Part shown: positions 1-7,477 of the stretch, in pieces
Layout of the letters: every line of letters starts with the position of its first letter
Numbering within the stretch: the first letter of the stretch is position 1
NCBI GenBank assembly: GCA_016803235.1
Contig: JADCLI010000004.1
Coordinates: 1 to 64,000 of the forward strand
Length of the DNA stretch: 64,000 nt
Reading direction: 5' to 3'
Origin: Pimelobacter simplex
GTDB lineage: Bacteria; Actinomycetota; Actinomycetes; Propionibacteriales; Nocardioidaceae
Made by a program: the position numbers and the translations under genes
Notes under the pieces: model-generated
Seen by the model: the letters and a program-made list of their open reading frames with translations, nothing else
Databases searched by the model: none
What the model was told of the DNA's origin: nothing

Positions 1-177
1 GGTCGGCACGGCGCCGTACTGCGTGGGCGCGGCCGGCGGCGGGGTCGCCGGGGTCTCGGCCGGGCGGGCGCCGCCGGAGGGCTGGGTGGTGGTCATCTGG
101 CTCCACGCCTGACCGTCCCAGTAGCGGTAGGTGTCGGGCGCGCCCGCGGGGTCGGGGTACCAGCCTGCGTTCGTCAC
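1..177 (-). CDS. DUF2510 domain protein, C-terminus cut by window edge
   Basis: Only the first 59 codons lie in the window. Reading from a GTG at 177, the product begins MTNAGWYPDPAG and continues with RYWDGQAWS. This WYPDP...RYWDG..W pattern is the DUF2510 signature, a short module usually found at the N-terminus of actinobacterial membrane proteins. After about residue 30 the chain becomes Pro/Ala/Thr-rich, as is common before the membrane part. The start lies 10 nt after the stop of the methyltransferase gene on the same strand, so the two may be co-transcribed. The rest of the protein, and any function, cannot be judged here. Confidence 0.75.
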   Translation of the reverse strand, partial: MTNAGWYPDPAGAPDTYRYWDGQAWSQMTTTQPSGGARPAETPATPPPAAPTQYGAVPT

Positions 178-187
178 GGGTCCCAGC

Positions 188-1684
188 CTACGAGTCGGCC
201 GGCGCCAGGAAGCCCTCGGCGACCAGCTCGGCCAGCTCGGGCAGGTAGACCTCGCGCAGGCTGGCCGGGTCACGCTCCAGCAGGTGCCCGACGGCGTCGA
301 CCAGCGGGCCGAGCGGCAGCTCGCCGTCGCAGGCACCGGCGACGGCCGCGGTCACCGTGTCGACCTTGCGGGCGCGCCGGAACCCGCGCTGCTGGCGCAG
401 CACGATGGCGGCCGGGTCCTCGGCGCCGACCGGGCCGCTGGTCTCCTGCACGACGTCCTCGCGGATCACGAGCCGGGTGTCGGCGTCCAGCACGCCCGCC
501 GCCTGCGCGGACCGTGCCCAGGCCGCGATGGCCGGTGCGATCGGCTGCTCGACGTCGTAGGGCCACTCGAGGAGGTCGCGGGTCAGCGTCGCGGTGGCGG
601 CGCCCTCGCGGCGGCGCAGGTTGATCCAGCCGAACCCGATCCCACCGACGCCCTGCTCCTCGAGCCAGGACAGCCAGGTGTCGTAGCGCTGGGAGTACGA
701 CGCGGGGTCGCCTCCGGTGGCCGGGTGGTGGCCGGCGTCCTTGAGCCAGAGCTCGACGTACGACGACGGGTCGAGCACCTCGCGCTGCACGACCAGCGCG
801 TCGCACTCGTCGGGCAGCCAGGTCGCGAGCCGTTCGTCCCACGGCCGGTCGCGGTCGATCACCCAGTTGGCGAGGACCTGGCACCAGCCCCCGTCGGTGA
901 GGTGGTCGGGCGCGGTGCGGACGATGTGCTCGACGACCTGGTCGCCGGGCAGGCCCGAGTCGCGGTAGACGAGCCGCTCGCCGGTGGCCGGCGAGATGAC
1001 GAACGGCGGGTTGGTCGCGATCAGGTCGAAGCGCTCGCCGGCCACCGGCGCGAAGAACGAGCCGTCGCGCACGTCGACCTTGTCGTCGACGTCGTTGAGC
1101 GCGGCGTTGAACCGGGCGATCGCGAGCGCCCGCTGGTTGACGTCGGTCGCGACCACCCGGTCGCTGTGGGTGGCCAGGTGCAGGGCCTGAACGCCGCAGC
1201 CGGTGCCGAGGTCGAGCGCCCTGCCGACGTCGTGGCGCAGGGTCAGCTGGGCCAGGCTGGAGGAGGCCGGGCTGATCCCGAGCACGTAGTCACCGGTGAC
1301 CTGCGTGGGGATGCCGTCGAGCCCGGGCGTGAGGTCGCTGACGACCCACAGGTCTCCCTCCTCGCTCGCGTACGGGCGCACGTCGAGCCGCGCCGCGACC
1401 TCCCCCACGCTCTGCGCCAGGGCGCCCGCGTTGGCCAGCTTGTCGACCAGCCCCGGCAGCGCGCGCTCCGCGTCCTCGACCGACACCGCGGTCTGCAGCA
1501 GGAAAAGCCGGACCAGGGTGGCCAGCGAGCTTCCGTCCGTCGTACGACGGCGGCCGGGGGTCGTCTCGTTGCGCGACAGCGCCTGGTGGGCCTCCGGCCC
1601 GAGCAGCTCGCTGACCGCGTCGTAGGTGAAGTCGGCGGCGAGCAGGGCGTCGCGCAGCGGGGCGGCGAGGGAGATCGGCAGCAC
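188..1684 (-). CDS. HemK/RsmC-like class I SAM methyltransferase
   Basis: A 498-residue protein starting at GTG 1684. The first ~150 residues have no motif I recognise. A Rossmann methyltransferase fold follows, with motif I LDLGTGCGVQALHLA, an acidic residue after the next strand (VVATDVN), and the catalytic-type motif NPPF (IATNPPFVIS). NPPF/NPPY motifs are typical of enzymes that methylate amide or exocyclic amino groups, such as HemK/PrmC and RsmC. The C-terminal ~200 residues resemble the extension of the actinobacterial family annotated as SAM-dependent methyltransferase of unknown substrate. The gene diverges from the YCII gene across about 107 bp. Confidence 0.85.
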   Translation of the reverse strand: MLPISLAAPLRDALLAADFTYDAVSELLGPEAHQALSRNETTPGRRRTTDGSSLATLVRLFLLQTAVSVEDAERALPGLVDKLANAGALAQSVGEVAARLDVRPYASEEGDLWVVSDLTPGLDGIPTQVTGDYVLGISPASSSLAQLTLRHDVGRALDLGTGCGVQALHLATHSDRVVATDVNQRALAIARFNAALNDVDDKVDVRDGSFFAPVAGERFDLIATNPPFVISPATGERLVYRDSGLPGDQVVEHIVRTAPDHLTDGGWCQVLANWVIDRDRPWDERLATWLPDECDALVVQREVLDPSSYVELWLKDAGHHPATGGDPASYSQRYDTWLSWLEEQGVGGIGFGWINLRRREGAATATLTRDLLEWPYDVEQPIAPAIAAWARSAQAAGVLDADTRLVIREDVVQETSGPVGAEDPAAIVLRQQRGFRRARKVDTVTAAVAGACDGELPLGPLVDAVGHLLERDPASLREVYLPELAELVAEGFLAPADS

Positions 1685-1791
1685 GGACCAACGGTAGAGG
1701 GAGGGGTGGCGGCTGTCGTATCGGTGTGGTGCCGTTCGTGGAGAGAGCAGGAGGCGGTCACCGAGACCGCCCGGAACGAGGAGACGACGAC

Positions 1792-2157
1792 ATGACGACG
1801 TACCTGATGTCCGTGCACGGACCCACCGAGGCGACCGACGAGTTCTACGGCTACGGGTCGAAGGAGGAGATGGAGCGGTCCTTCGCCGAGACCGGCGCCT
1901 TCAACGACCAGCTCAAGGCCGACGGCTACTGGGTCTTCGCCGGCGGCCTCGCCCCCACGACCACCGCCACCGTGGTCGACGGGCAGGGCGACGTCCCGGT
2001 GATGACCGACGGTCCCTACCTGGAGACGAAGGAGGCGATCGCCGGGTTCTGGGTGATCGAGGTGCCCGACCTCGACGTGGCGCTGCGGCTCGCGACCGAG
2101 GCCTCGCGGGCCTGCCGGGGCGAGGTCGAGGTCCGGCCGTTCGACGGGCTCGCCTGA
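1792..2157 (+). CDS. YCII-family (DGPF domain) protein
   Basis: A 121-residue protein from ATG 1792, with the purine-rich RBS GAGGAG about 8 nt upstream. It has the YCII/DGPF fold signature: an N-terminal MTTYLMSVHG strand, a central VMTDGPYLETKEAIAGFWVIE block containing the DGPF-like DGPY motif, and a C-terminal EVRPF. Members are small dimeric ferredoxin-like proteins, often paired with ECF sigma factors. No sigma factor is adjacent here. The biochemical role is unknown. A perfect inverted repeat follows the stop. Confidence 0.85.
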   Translation: MTTYLMSVHGPTEATDEFYGYGSKEEMERSFAETGAFNDQLKADGYWVFAGGLAPTTTATVVDGQGDVPVMTDGPYLETKEAIAGFWVIEVPDLDVALRLATEASRACRGEVEVRPFDGLA

Positions 2158-2160
2158 TCC

Positions 2161-2200
2161 CGGACGGGTCGGACCACTGCGCCTCGGTCCGACCCGTCCG
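2161..2200. terminator. Perfect 15-bp stem bidirectional terminator
   Basis: The segment 2161-2175 is perfectly complementary to 2186-2200, with a 10-nt loop. It lies in the 47 bp between the convergent YCII gene and the beta-propeller gene, so it can end transcription from both sides. There is no clear T-tract, as is usual for high-GC actinobacteria. Confidence 0.75.
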
Positions 2201-2204
2201 TGGG

Positions 2205-3584
2205 TCAGCGGGTCAGCTTGGCCTTCTTCGTCGCCTGGGCACCGGTCGCGGCAGAGAGCACGACCTTCACCTTGACGGCCTTGCTGCGCTGCAGGAGCTT
2301 GCGGCCGGCCTTGGTCAGCTTGATCTTCACCTTGGCGCTGCTGCTGGCGGGGACGGCGTAGGCCCCGGCCGCGACCTTCGCCTTGCCGGCCTTGACCACG
2401 ATCGTGCCGGAGCAGGCCGTCAGGCCGCTGGCACAGCTGATGGTGAGCGTGGCCTTCTTACGCTTCTTGTCCGCCTTGATCTTCTTCTTGGCGGAGGTGG
2501 CCGGCTGCGCGTGCGGGATGAGCTGCGAGTTGGGCCCGACGTTGACGTTGGTGACCCACAGGTTCTCGCGCGGGACCCGGACGATCGAGTTGTTGGCCTT
2601 GTCGGTGAACCAGATCGCGCCGTCAGCGCCGTACGTCAGTGCGGTGGGTTCGTAGTTGCCGACCTGCACGACGGCGCCCACGCCGGCCGCGTTGACGTGA
2701 CCGATGCCCTTCGCGGCACCGACGCTGGTGAACCAGACGTTGCCGTCGGGACCGGTGACCAGGCTGCGCGGCGCCGTGCGGTCGCCGGTGCGGATGATGC
2801 CGACCTGGCCATTGTCGGCGACCCAACCGATGTTCCCGTTGGCCGGCGAAGTGAACATCGATCCGCCGTTGTCACGACCGAACCAGATCTTGCCGGTGGG
2901 ACCGGTCGCCACCGAGTAGGGGTAGGTTGCGTTGGCCGGCAGCGGGTAGGTCACCCCACTGGTCCCCGCGTCGTTGAGCTGGATCACCCGGTCGAACTCC
3001 GCGCACCACATCAGGCCGTCGCGGCCGCGGCCCAGCGCCTCGGAGCACTCGGGGGCGTCGTAGGTAGACCCGCCGTCGCCGACCAGCCGGACAACGCCCG
3101 GGTCGGCCGTCGAGCCCGCTCCCCAGATCGCAGTCGGTCCCACCCGGACCTCGCGGACGAACTGGTCACCGGTCGGGTAGAGCGTGCCCGCGTTGAGGTT
3201 GCTCGGGTGCATGCGAACCACACCGCCCGGGAACGCGAGCCAGAGGTTGCCGGACGCGTCCACGTCCACGTCGTTGAGGGCGCCGAAGCCGGGGTCGACC
3301 GTGGCTTCGGTGAAGACCCCGGCCGGGGTGATCCGGCCGAGCTTGTTGGTCTGCTTCTCCACGAACCACATGTCACCGTTGGGTGCGGTGACGATCCGGC
3401 CGAGCCCGGCGGCGGGAGTGGGCACCGGGAAGACCTGGAAGCTCCCCGCCTTCGCCGGGCGCGCAGCCGTGTCGTCTGCCGCGGCAGGCGGGAGACCCGT
3501 TCCGGTGATCGCGAGGGCGGGAAGGACCAACGCCCCTGCCAGTACTGCCATCGCCCGGTGCAGCCGGGCACGTCGCTTCGTCAT
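2205..3584 (-). CDS. Secreted Vgb-like beta-propeller protein
   Basis: A 459-residue protein from ATG 3584, preceded by a GAGGAG RBS. It starts with a Sec signal peptide (basic RR, hydrophobic core ALVLPALAIT, then AxA-type sites near residue 36). Residues ~45-360 contain repeated blades of the form 'APNGDMWFVE', 'GPDGNVWFTS' and 'GADGAIWFTD'. This is the repeat of the virginiamycin B lyase (Vgb)/NHL propeller group. The catalytic residues of true Vgb cannot be confirmed by eye, and most actinobacterial members are uncharacterised secreted proteins. The last ~95 residues are Lys-rich and Ig-like (KKKIKADKKRKKATL ... LTKAGRKLL) with one Cys pair (SCASGLTACSG), a module often seen at the C-terminus of exported actinobacterial proteins. 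Confidence 0.8.
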   Translation of the reverse strand: MTKRRARLHRAMAVLAGALVLPALAITGTGLPPAAADDTAARPAKAGSFQVFPVPTPAAGLGRIVTAPNGDMWFVEKQTNKLGRITPAGVFTEATVDPGFGALNDVDVDASGNLWLAFPGGVVRMHPSNLNAGTLYPTGDQFVREVRVGPTAIWGAGSTADPGVVRLVGDGGSTYDAPECSEALGRGRDGLMWCAEFDRVIQLNDAGTSGVTYPLPANATYPYSVATGPTGKIWFGRDNGGSMFTSPANGNIGWVADNGQVGIIRTGDRTAPRSLVTGPDGNVWFTSVGAAKGIGHVNAAGVGAVVQVGNYEPTALTYGADGAIWFTDKANNSIVRVPRENLWVTNVNVGPNSQLIPHAQPATSAKKKIKADKKRKKATLTISCASGLTACSGTIVVKAGKAKVAAGAYAVPASSSAKVKIKLTKAGRKLLQRSKAVKVKVVLSAATGAQATKKAKLTR

Positions 3585-3615
3585 TGCGCTCCTCAGGGGG
3601 AGGGCGCAAGCCGTG

Positions 3616-3645
3616 GCCGCGCCCGGGAAGACAATCGGGCGCGGC
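3616..3645. terminator. 10-bp stem hairpin between carboxypeptidase and propeller genes
   Basis: GCCGCGCCCG (3616-3625) pairs perfectly with 3636-3645 across a 10-nt loop. It lies downstream of the M14 carboxypeptidase (minus strand) and upstream of the propeller gene. It could terminate the former or form a leader hairpin for the latter. There is no T-run. Next to it (3659-3684) is a short direct repeat of CCCTCACCAAA. Confidence 0.4.
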
Positions 3646-3703
3646 TCCTACCCGGCCCAACCCTCACCAAACCACCCCTCACCAAAAGAGGCGGTGGGCG
3701 GGG

Positions 3704-4474
3704 TCAGTGGAGGCGGGCGGCCCGCAGGATGCCGCGGCCGGCGACCTTGGTGCGGTAGCGGTGGCTGGTGCGGGCGCCGTACTCGATCGTGGTGGCGGCG
3801 CCGTGCTCGCCGAGGGTGGTGTCGTACCAGGCGGTGAGCGTCGGGGAGTCGGTCCCCGACGGGTTGCCGACGCCGAGGTGGCGGCGCGGGAGGTGCAGGA
3901 ACCTGGCGAGCCGCTTCTCCCATCTCCCGTGCCCGCCGCGCCCGATCGCCCGTAGGGGTTGGTGGATCGAGGCGATCAGGTCCGGCTTGACCTGGCTCAG
4001 GAAGGCGATCATCGCCTTCGTCTCGGGCTCGCTCGCGGGGCGCGGACCGCCCCAGTAGCGGGTGCCGCGGTGCGCGCCCGACCAGCCGCTGGTGGGCCAG
4101 TTGCGGTTGAGGTCGACGCCGCGGGCGTTCGTGCGGGTGCCGCGGGCGTCGCCGTCGGGGTTGATCGTCGGCACCACCCACACCCCGGTCCCGGGGCGCG
4201 GGTGGGCGTGCTCCCGGATCCACCGCGCGGTCGCGCGGCCGGCCTTCTCGTCGCCGTGCATCTGGCCGAGCACGAGCAGGACGTGCGGCGCGCCCTCCTC
4301 GCCGCGGTAGTACGCGCGGATCGGTCGGCCGCGTGCCGAGGTACCGATCACGAGCGAGCTCTCGACGTACGCCGCCGCTGTCGTCGTCGTGGCCGCCGCC
4401 CGGGTCGGGACGACGACGGCCGCGCCGGCGACGACCACGAGGGTCGCCGCCAGCGCGGCCAGGATCCGACGCAC
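3704..4474 (-). CDS. Secreted M14 zinc carboxypeptidase
   Basis: A 256-residue protein from GTG 4474 with an N-terminal signal peptide (RRILAALAATLVVVAGAAVV). The M14 zinc-binding pair is clear: H-x-x-E in GQMHGDEKAG near residue 75, and the later His in IASIHQPL. The catalytic Glu is in TIEYGA near the C-terminus. The substrate-carboxylate Asn-Arg pair matches GVDLNRNWP. At about 220 mature residues it is a short, single-domain member, of the type often annotated murein peptide amidase/carboxypeptidase, so a cell-wall peptide substrate is plausible but inferred. It starts 10 nt after the hppA stop and is probably read through from hppA. Confidence 0.85.
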   Translation of the reverse strand: MRRILAALAATLVVVAGAAVVVPTRAAATTTTAAAYVESSLVIGTSARGRPIRAYYRGEEGAPHVLLVLGQMHGDEKAGRATARWIREHAHPRPGTGVWVVPTINPDGDARGTRTNARGVDLNRNWPTSGWSGAHRGTRYWGGPRPASEPETKAMIAFLSQVKPDLIASIHQPLRAIGRGGHGRWEKRLARFLHLPRRHLGVGNPSGTDSPTLTAWYDTTLGEHGAATTIEYGARTSHRYRTKVAGRGILRAARLH

Positions 4475-4484
4475 GCCTGCCGGG

Positions 4485-6797
4485 TCAGGCCGACTCGGCG
4501 ACCGACGGCTCGTTGGCGCCGTCGTCGATCGCGGAGGTGCGCTGCTTGGAGACGTAGACCGCGGCGAAGATGCCCGCGGCGGCGGCGACGGCGATGAGCA
4601 TCCGGACCAGGTCGTTCTCGTCCTCGCCGTAGGAGAGGCTGACGATCGCGCCGACGATCAGCAGCGACACCAGGTTCATCACCTTGAGCAGCGGGTTGAT
4701 CGCCGGGCCGGCGGTGTCCTTGAACGGGTCGCCGACGGTGTCGCCGGTGACCGTGGCCGCGTGCGCCTCGGACCCCTTGCCGCCGTAGTTGCCGTCCTCG
4801 ACCAGCTTCTTCGCGTTGTCCCAGGCGCCGCCTGCGTTGGCGAGGAAGACCGCCATCAGGGTGCCGGCCGCGATCGCACCGACCAGGAAGCCGGCCAGCG
4901 GGCCGACGCCGAGACCGAAGCCGACCGCGATCGGGCTGAGGATCGCGAGGATGCCGGGCGTGGCCAGCTCGCGCAGCGAGTCGCGGGTGACGATGTCGAC
5001 CACGCGGCCGTACTCCGGGCGACCCGTGCCCTCCATGATCCCGGGGATCTCGCGGAACTGGCGGCGCACCTCGTAGACGACCGCACCGGCGGCGCGCCCG
5101 ACGGCGTTGATCGCCAACCCGGAGAAGAGGAACACCACGCCGGCACCGAGGAGTGCGCCGACGATCAGCTTGGCGTCGTAGACGAGGAAGTCGTCGTAGA
5201 GGATGTCGCCGGCCTCGGCGAACGCGCTCTGGGTGTACGACGCGAACAGCGCGCTGGCCGCGAGCACGGCGGTCGCGATCGCGATGCCCTTGGTGATCGC
5301 CTTGGTGGTGTTGCCGACGGCGTCGAGCTCGGTGAGGATCTGCGCCCCCTCCTCGCTCACGTCGCCGGACATCTCCGCGATGCCCTGGGCGTTGTCGGAG
5401 ACGGGGCCGAAGGTGTCCATCGCGACGATGACGCCGACCGTGGTCAGCAGGCCGCAGCCGGCCAGGGCGACGGCGAACAGGGCCAGGCCCGTCGTACCGC
5501 CGGCGAGCAGGGCCGCGCCGAAGACCGCCGCCCCGATCACGATCGCGGTGTAGACCGCGGACTCCAGCCCGACCGAGAGGCCGGAGAGGATGACCGTCGC
5601 GTGGCCGGTGAGCGAGGTCCTGGCGACGTCGCCGACCGGGCGGTGCTCGGTGCCGGTGAAGTAGCCGGTCAGCGCGAGGATCCCGGCCGCCAGCACGATC
5701 CCGATCGCCACCGCACCCGCGGCGAACACCTGCGGGGTCAGGTCGGCGTCGACGCCGGTGCCGAGCTCGGCCCACTCGCTGGGCAGGTAGACGAAGGCCG
5801 CGATCGCACTGGCGACCAGGCCGATGGCCGCGGAGATGTAGAAGGAGCGGTTGATCGTCTTCAGGCCGTTCTCGCCGGCGCGCGGCTTGGTCATGTAGAC
5901 GCCGGCGATGGCGGACAGGGCTCCGATCGCCGGGACGATCAGCGGGAACACCAGGCCCTTGTCGCCGAACGCCTGCGAACCCAGGATCAGCGCGGCGACC
6001 AGGGTGACGGCGTACGACTCGAACAGGTCGGCCGCCATGCCAGCGCAGTCGCCGACGTTGTCGCCCACGTTGTCGGCGATCGTGGCCGCATTGCGCGGGT
6101 CGTCCTCGGGGATGTTCTGCTCGACCTTGCCGACCAGGTCGGCACCCACGTCGGCCGCCTTGGTGAAGATGCCGCCGCCGACCCGCATGAACATCGCGAG
6201 CAGCGCTGCCCCGAACCCGAAGCCCTCGAGCACGTTGGGGGCGGTCTCCTGGAAGACCATCACGACGACGCTCGCACCGAGGAGGCCCAGGCCCACCGTG
6301 AACATGCCGACGAAGGCACCCGTGCGGAAGCCGATGTTCATCGCGGGGTCGCGTCCCTGCTCGTTGGCCGCGGCGGCGACGCGCAGGTTGGCGCGCACCG
6401 CCAGCGACATGCCGAGGTAGCCCACCGCCCCGGAGAACCCGGCTCCCACCAGGAAGAAGATCGAGCGGGAGATCCGCACCGCCCACTCCGACTGGAGGCC
6501 ACTCGCGCCGTCGGTCGTGTGGGCCGGGAGCGCGAGCAGGACGACGAACGCGATGGCCGCGAAGATCGTCAGGGTCCGGAACTGGCGGGTGAGGTAGGCG
6601 TTCGCCCCCTCCTGGACGGCTTGGGCGATCCGCTGCATGTTCGGGGTGCCCTCGCCGGCGCGGAGGACCTCCGATCTGAACAGCACGGCCATGCCCAGCG
6701 AGCCGAGGGCGATCGCTGCCACGATCGCCACGAGGGCGAGATCGCCCCCGGTGACGTCGACATCTGCTACCTGCGGGACGACGAACGGATGGGGCAT
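4485..6797 (-). CDS. hppA: Membrane-bound proton-pumping pyrophosphatase
   Basis: A 770-residue integral membrane protein that couples pyrophosphate hydrolysis to H+ export. The ATG at 6797 has AGGAGG nearby and begins MPHPFVVPQ; an in-frame extension to 7001 looks non-coding. It has about 15-16 membrane helices. The signature substrate loop reads DVGADLVGKVE, followed by DNVGDNVGDCAGMAADLFE, and the second acidic cluster is near the C-terminus (NAKKLVEDG, GDTVGDPFKDTAGPAINPL). The GNTTKA motif carries Lys at the position that in K+-dependent enzymes is Ala, which marks the K+-independent, H+-translocating class. The C-terminal tail has 14 extra residues after the last helix. A CRP-like site lies about 100 bp upstream. 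Confidence 0.95.
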   Translation of the reverse strand: MPHPFVVPQVADVDVTGGDLALVAIVAAIALGSLGMAVLFRSEVLRAGEGTPNMQRIAQAVQEGANAYLTRQFRTLTIFAAIAFVVLLALPAHTTDGASGLQSEWAVRISRSIFFLVGAGFSGAVGYLGMSLAVRANLRVAAAANEQGRDPAMNIGFRTGAFVGMFTVGLGLLGASVVVMVFQETAPNVLEGFGFGAALLAMFMRVGGGIFTKAADVGADLVGKVEQNIPEDDPRNAATIADNVGDNVGDCAGMAADLFESYAVTLVAALILGSQAFGDKGLVFPLIVPAIGALSAIAGVYMTKPRAGENGLKTINRSFYISAAIGLVASAIAAFVYLPSEWAELGTGVDADLTPQVFAAGAVAIGIVLAAGILALTGYFTGTEHRPVGDVARTSLTGHATVILSGLSVGLESAVYTAIVIGAAVFGAALLAGGTTGLALFAVALAGCGLLTTVGVIVAMDTFGPVSDNAQGIAEMSGDVSEEGAQILTELDAVGNTTKAITKGIAIATAVLAASALFASYTQSAFAEAGDILYDDFLVYDAKLIVGALLGAGVVFLFSGLAINAVGRAAGAVVYEVRRQFREIPGIMEGTGRPEYGRVVDIVTRDSLRELATPGILAILSPIAVGFGLGVGPLAGFLVGAIAAGTLMAVFLANAGGAWDNAKKLVEDGNYGGKGSEAHAATVTGDTVGDPFKDTAGPAINPLLKVMNLVSLLIVGAIVSLSYGEDENDLVRMLIAVAAAAGIFAAVYVSKQRTSAIDDGANEPSVAESA

Positions 6798-6895
6798 ACG
6801 ACTGCCTCCTGCGGGGGTTTCAGGTACGGCCACGGGGCCAGGTCTGAGATCGTGCCCGGAGTCTACGCAGAGTGTGGCGTAGAACACATGGAGGT

Positions 6896-6911
6896 TGTGA
6901 CGTGGCTCACA
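6896..6911. promoter_or_regulatory. CRP-like operator upstream of hppA
   Basis: TGTGA (6896-6900), six bases, TCACA (6907-6911) is an exact match to the CRP/FNR-family consensus TGTGA-n6-TCACA used by mycobacterial and corynebacterial CRP/GlxR. It lies in the 209-bp gap between bldG and hppA, 99 bp before the hppA start. A TAGACT -10-like hexamer for hppA is at 6865-6860 on the minus strand. Confidence 0.55.
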
Positions 6912-7006
6912 CCCGCGCGGCGAAATGACCTCGCTGCAGGTGATGCACGTGGGCAGCCTCGTGCGCCCGGTCCTCGTCGGGCGCCGCGAAGCGAGCGCCA
7001 AACGAC

Positions 7007-7339
7007 TCAGGCGAGGGCGGCGTCCGCCGAGTCGTGGATGACGAAGACCTTGGCGAGCCCGGTGATCTTGAAGATCTTGAGCAGCCGGTCGGCGTTGCAG
7101 ACCAGCTCGAGGGAGCCGTCGTGGGCGCGGACCTTCTTCAGGCCGCCGACGAGGACGCCGAGGCCGGTGGAGTCGAGGAACTCGACGGCCTGCATGTCGA
7201 CGACGATGTGGTACGTGCCGCCGGCCACGAGCTCGGTGATGGTGTCGCGGAGCTTGGGCGCGGTGTAGACGTCGATCTCGCCACCCACGGCAACGACGGT
7301 GCGCCCACCGACCTCGCGCGTCGACAGTGTCAGATTCAC
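7007..7339 (-). CDS. bldG: BldG-like anti-sigma factor antagonist (STAS domain)
   Basis: A 110-residue single STAS-domain protein from GTG 7339. It contains the phosphorylation motif [11 protein letters not shown], in which the Ser is the site used by the cognate kinase/anti-sigma factor. Long stretches match what is known of Streptomyces BldG ([13 protein letters not shown], the [15 protein letters not shown] region, ILKIF-like [10 protein letters not shown]). BldG controls development and stress sigma factors by partner switching. Its Streptomyces neighbour, a DEAD/DEAH helicase, is also divergent here. No anti-sigma kinase gene lies next to it, so the partner must be elsewhere. Confidence 0.9.
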   Translation of the reverse strand: MNLTLSTREVGGRTVVAVGGEIDVYTAPKLRDTITELVAGGTYHIVVDMQAVEFLDSTGLGVLVGGLKKVRAHDGSLELVCNADRLLKIFKITGLAKVFVIHDSADAALA

Positions 7340-7477
7340 GACCTCACCCCGGGATAGCCCTTATTCCTACGTCTGGTGGCACTTATCAAACCATGCCGAG
7401 CGCGCGCACGCGCAAGGAGCGGACATCTTGTCGGTATGCCCGCGACTCGTGTCGGGGGTCCGGGGGACAATCGGAGG

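Noticed and set aside
6798..7001. N-terminal extension of HppA to 7001
   Set aside because: It would put 68 charged residues before the first helix, run through the CRP-like site and promoter region, and ignore the AGGAGG-preceded ATG at 6797.
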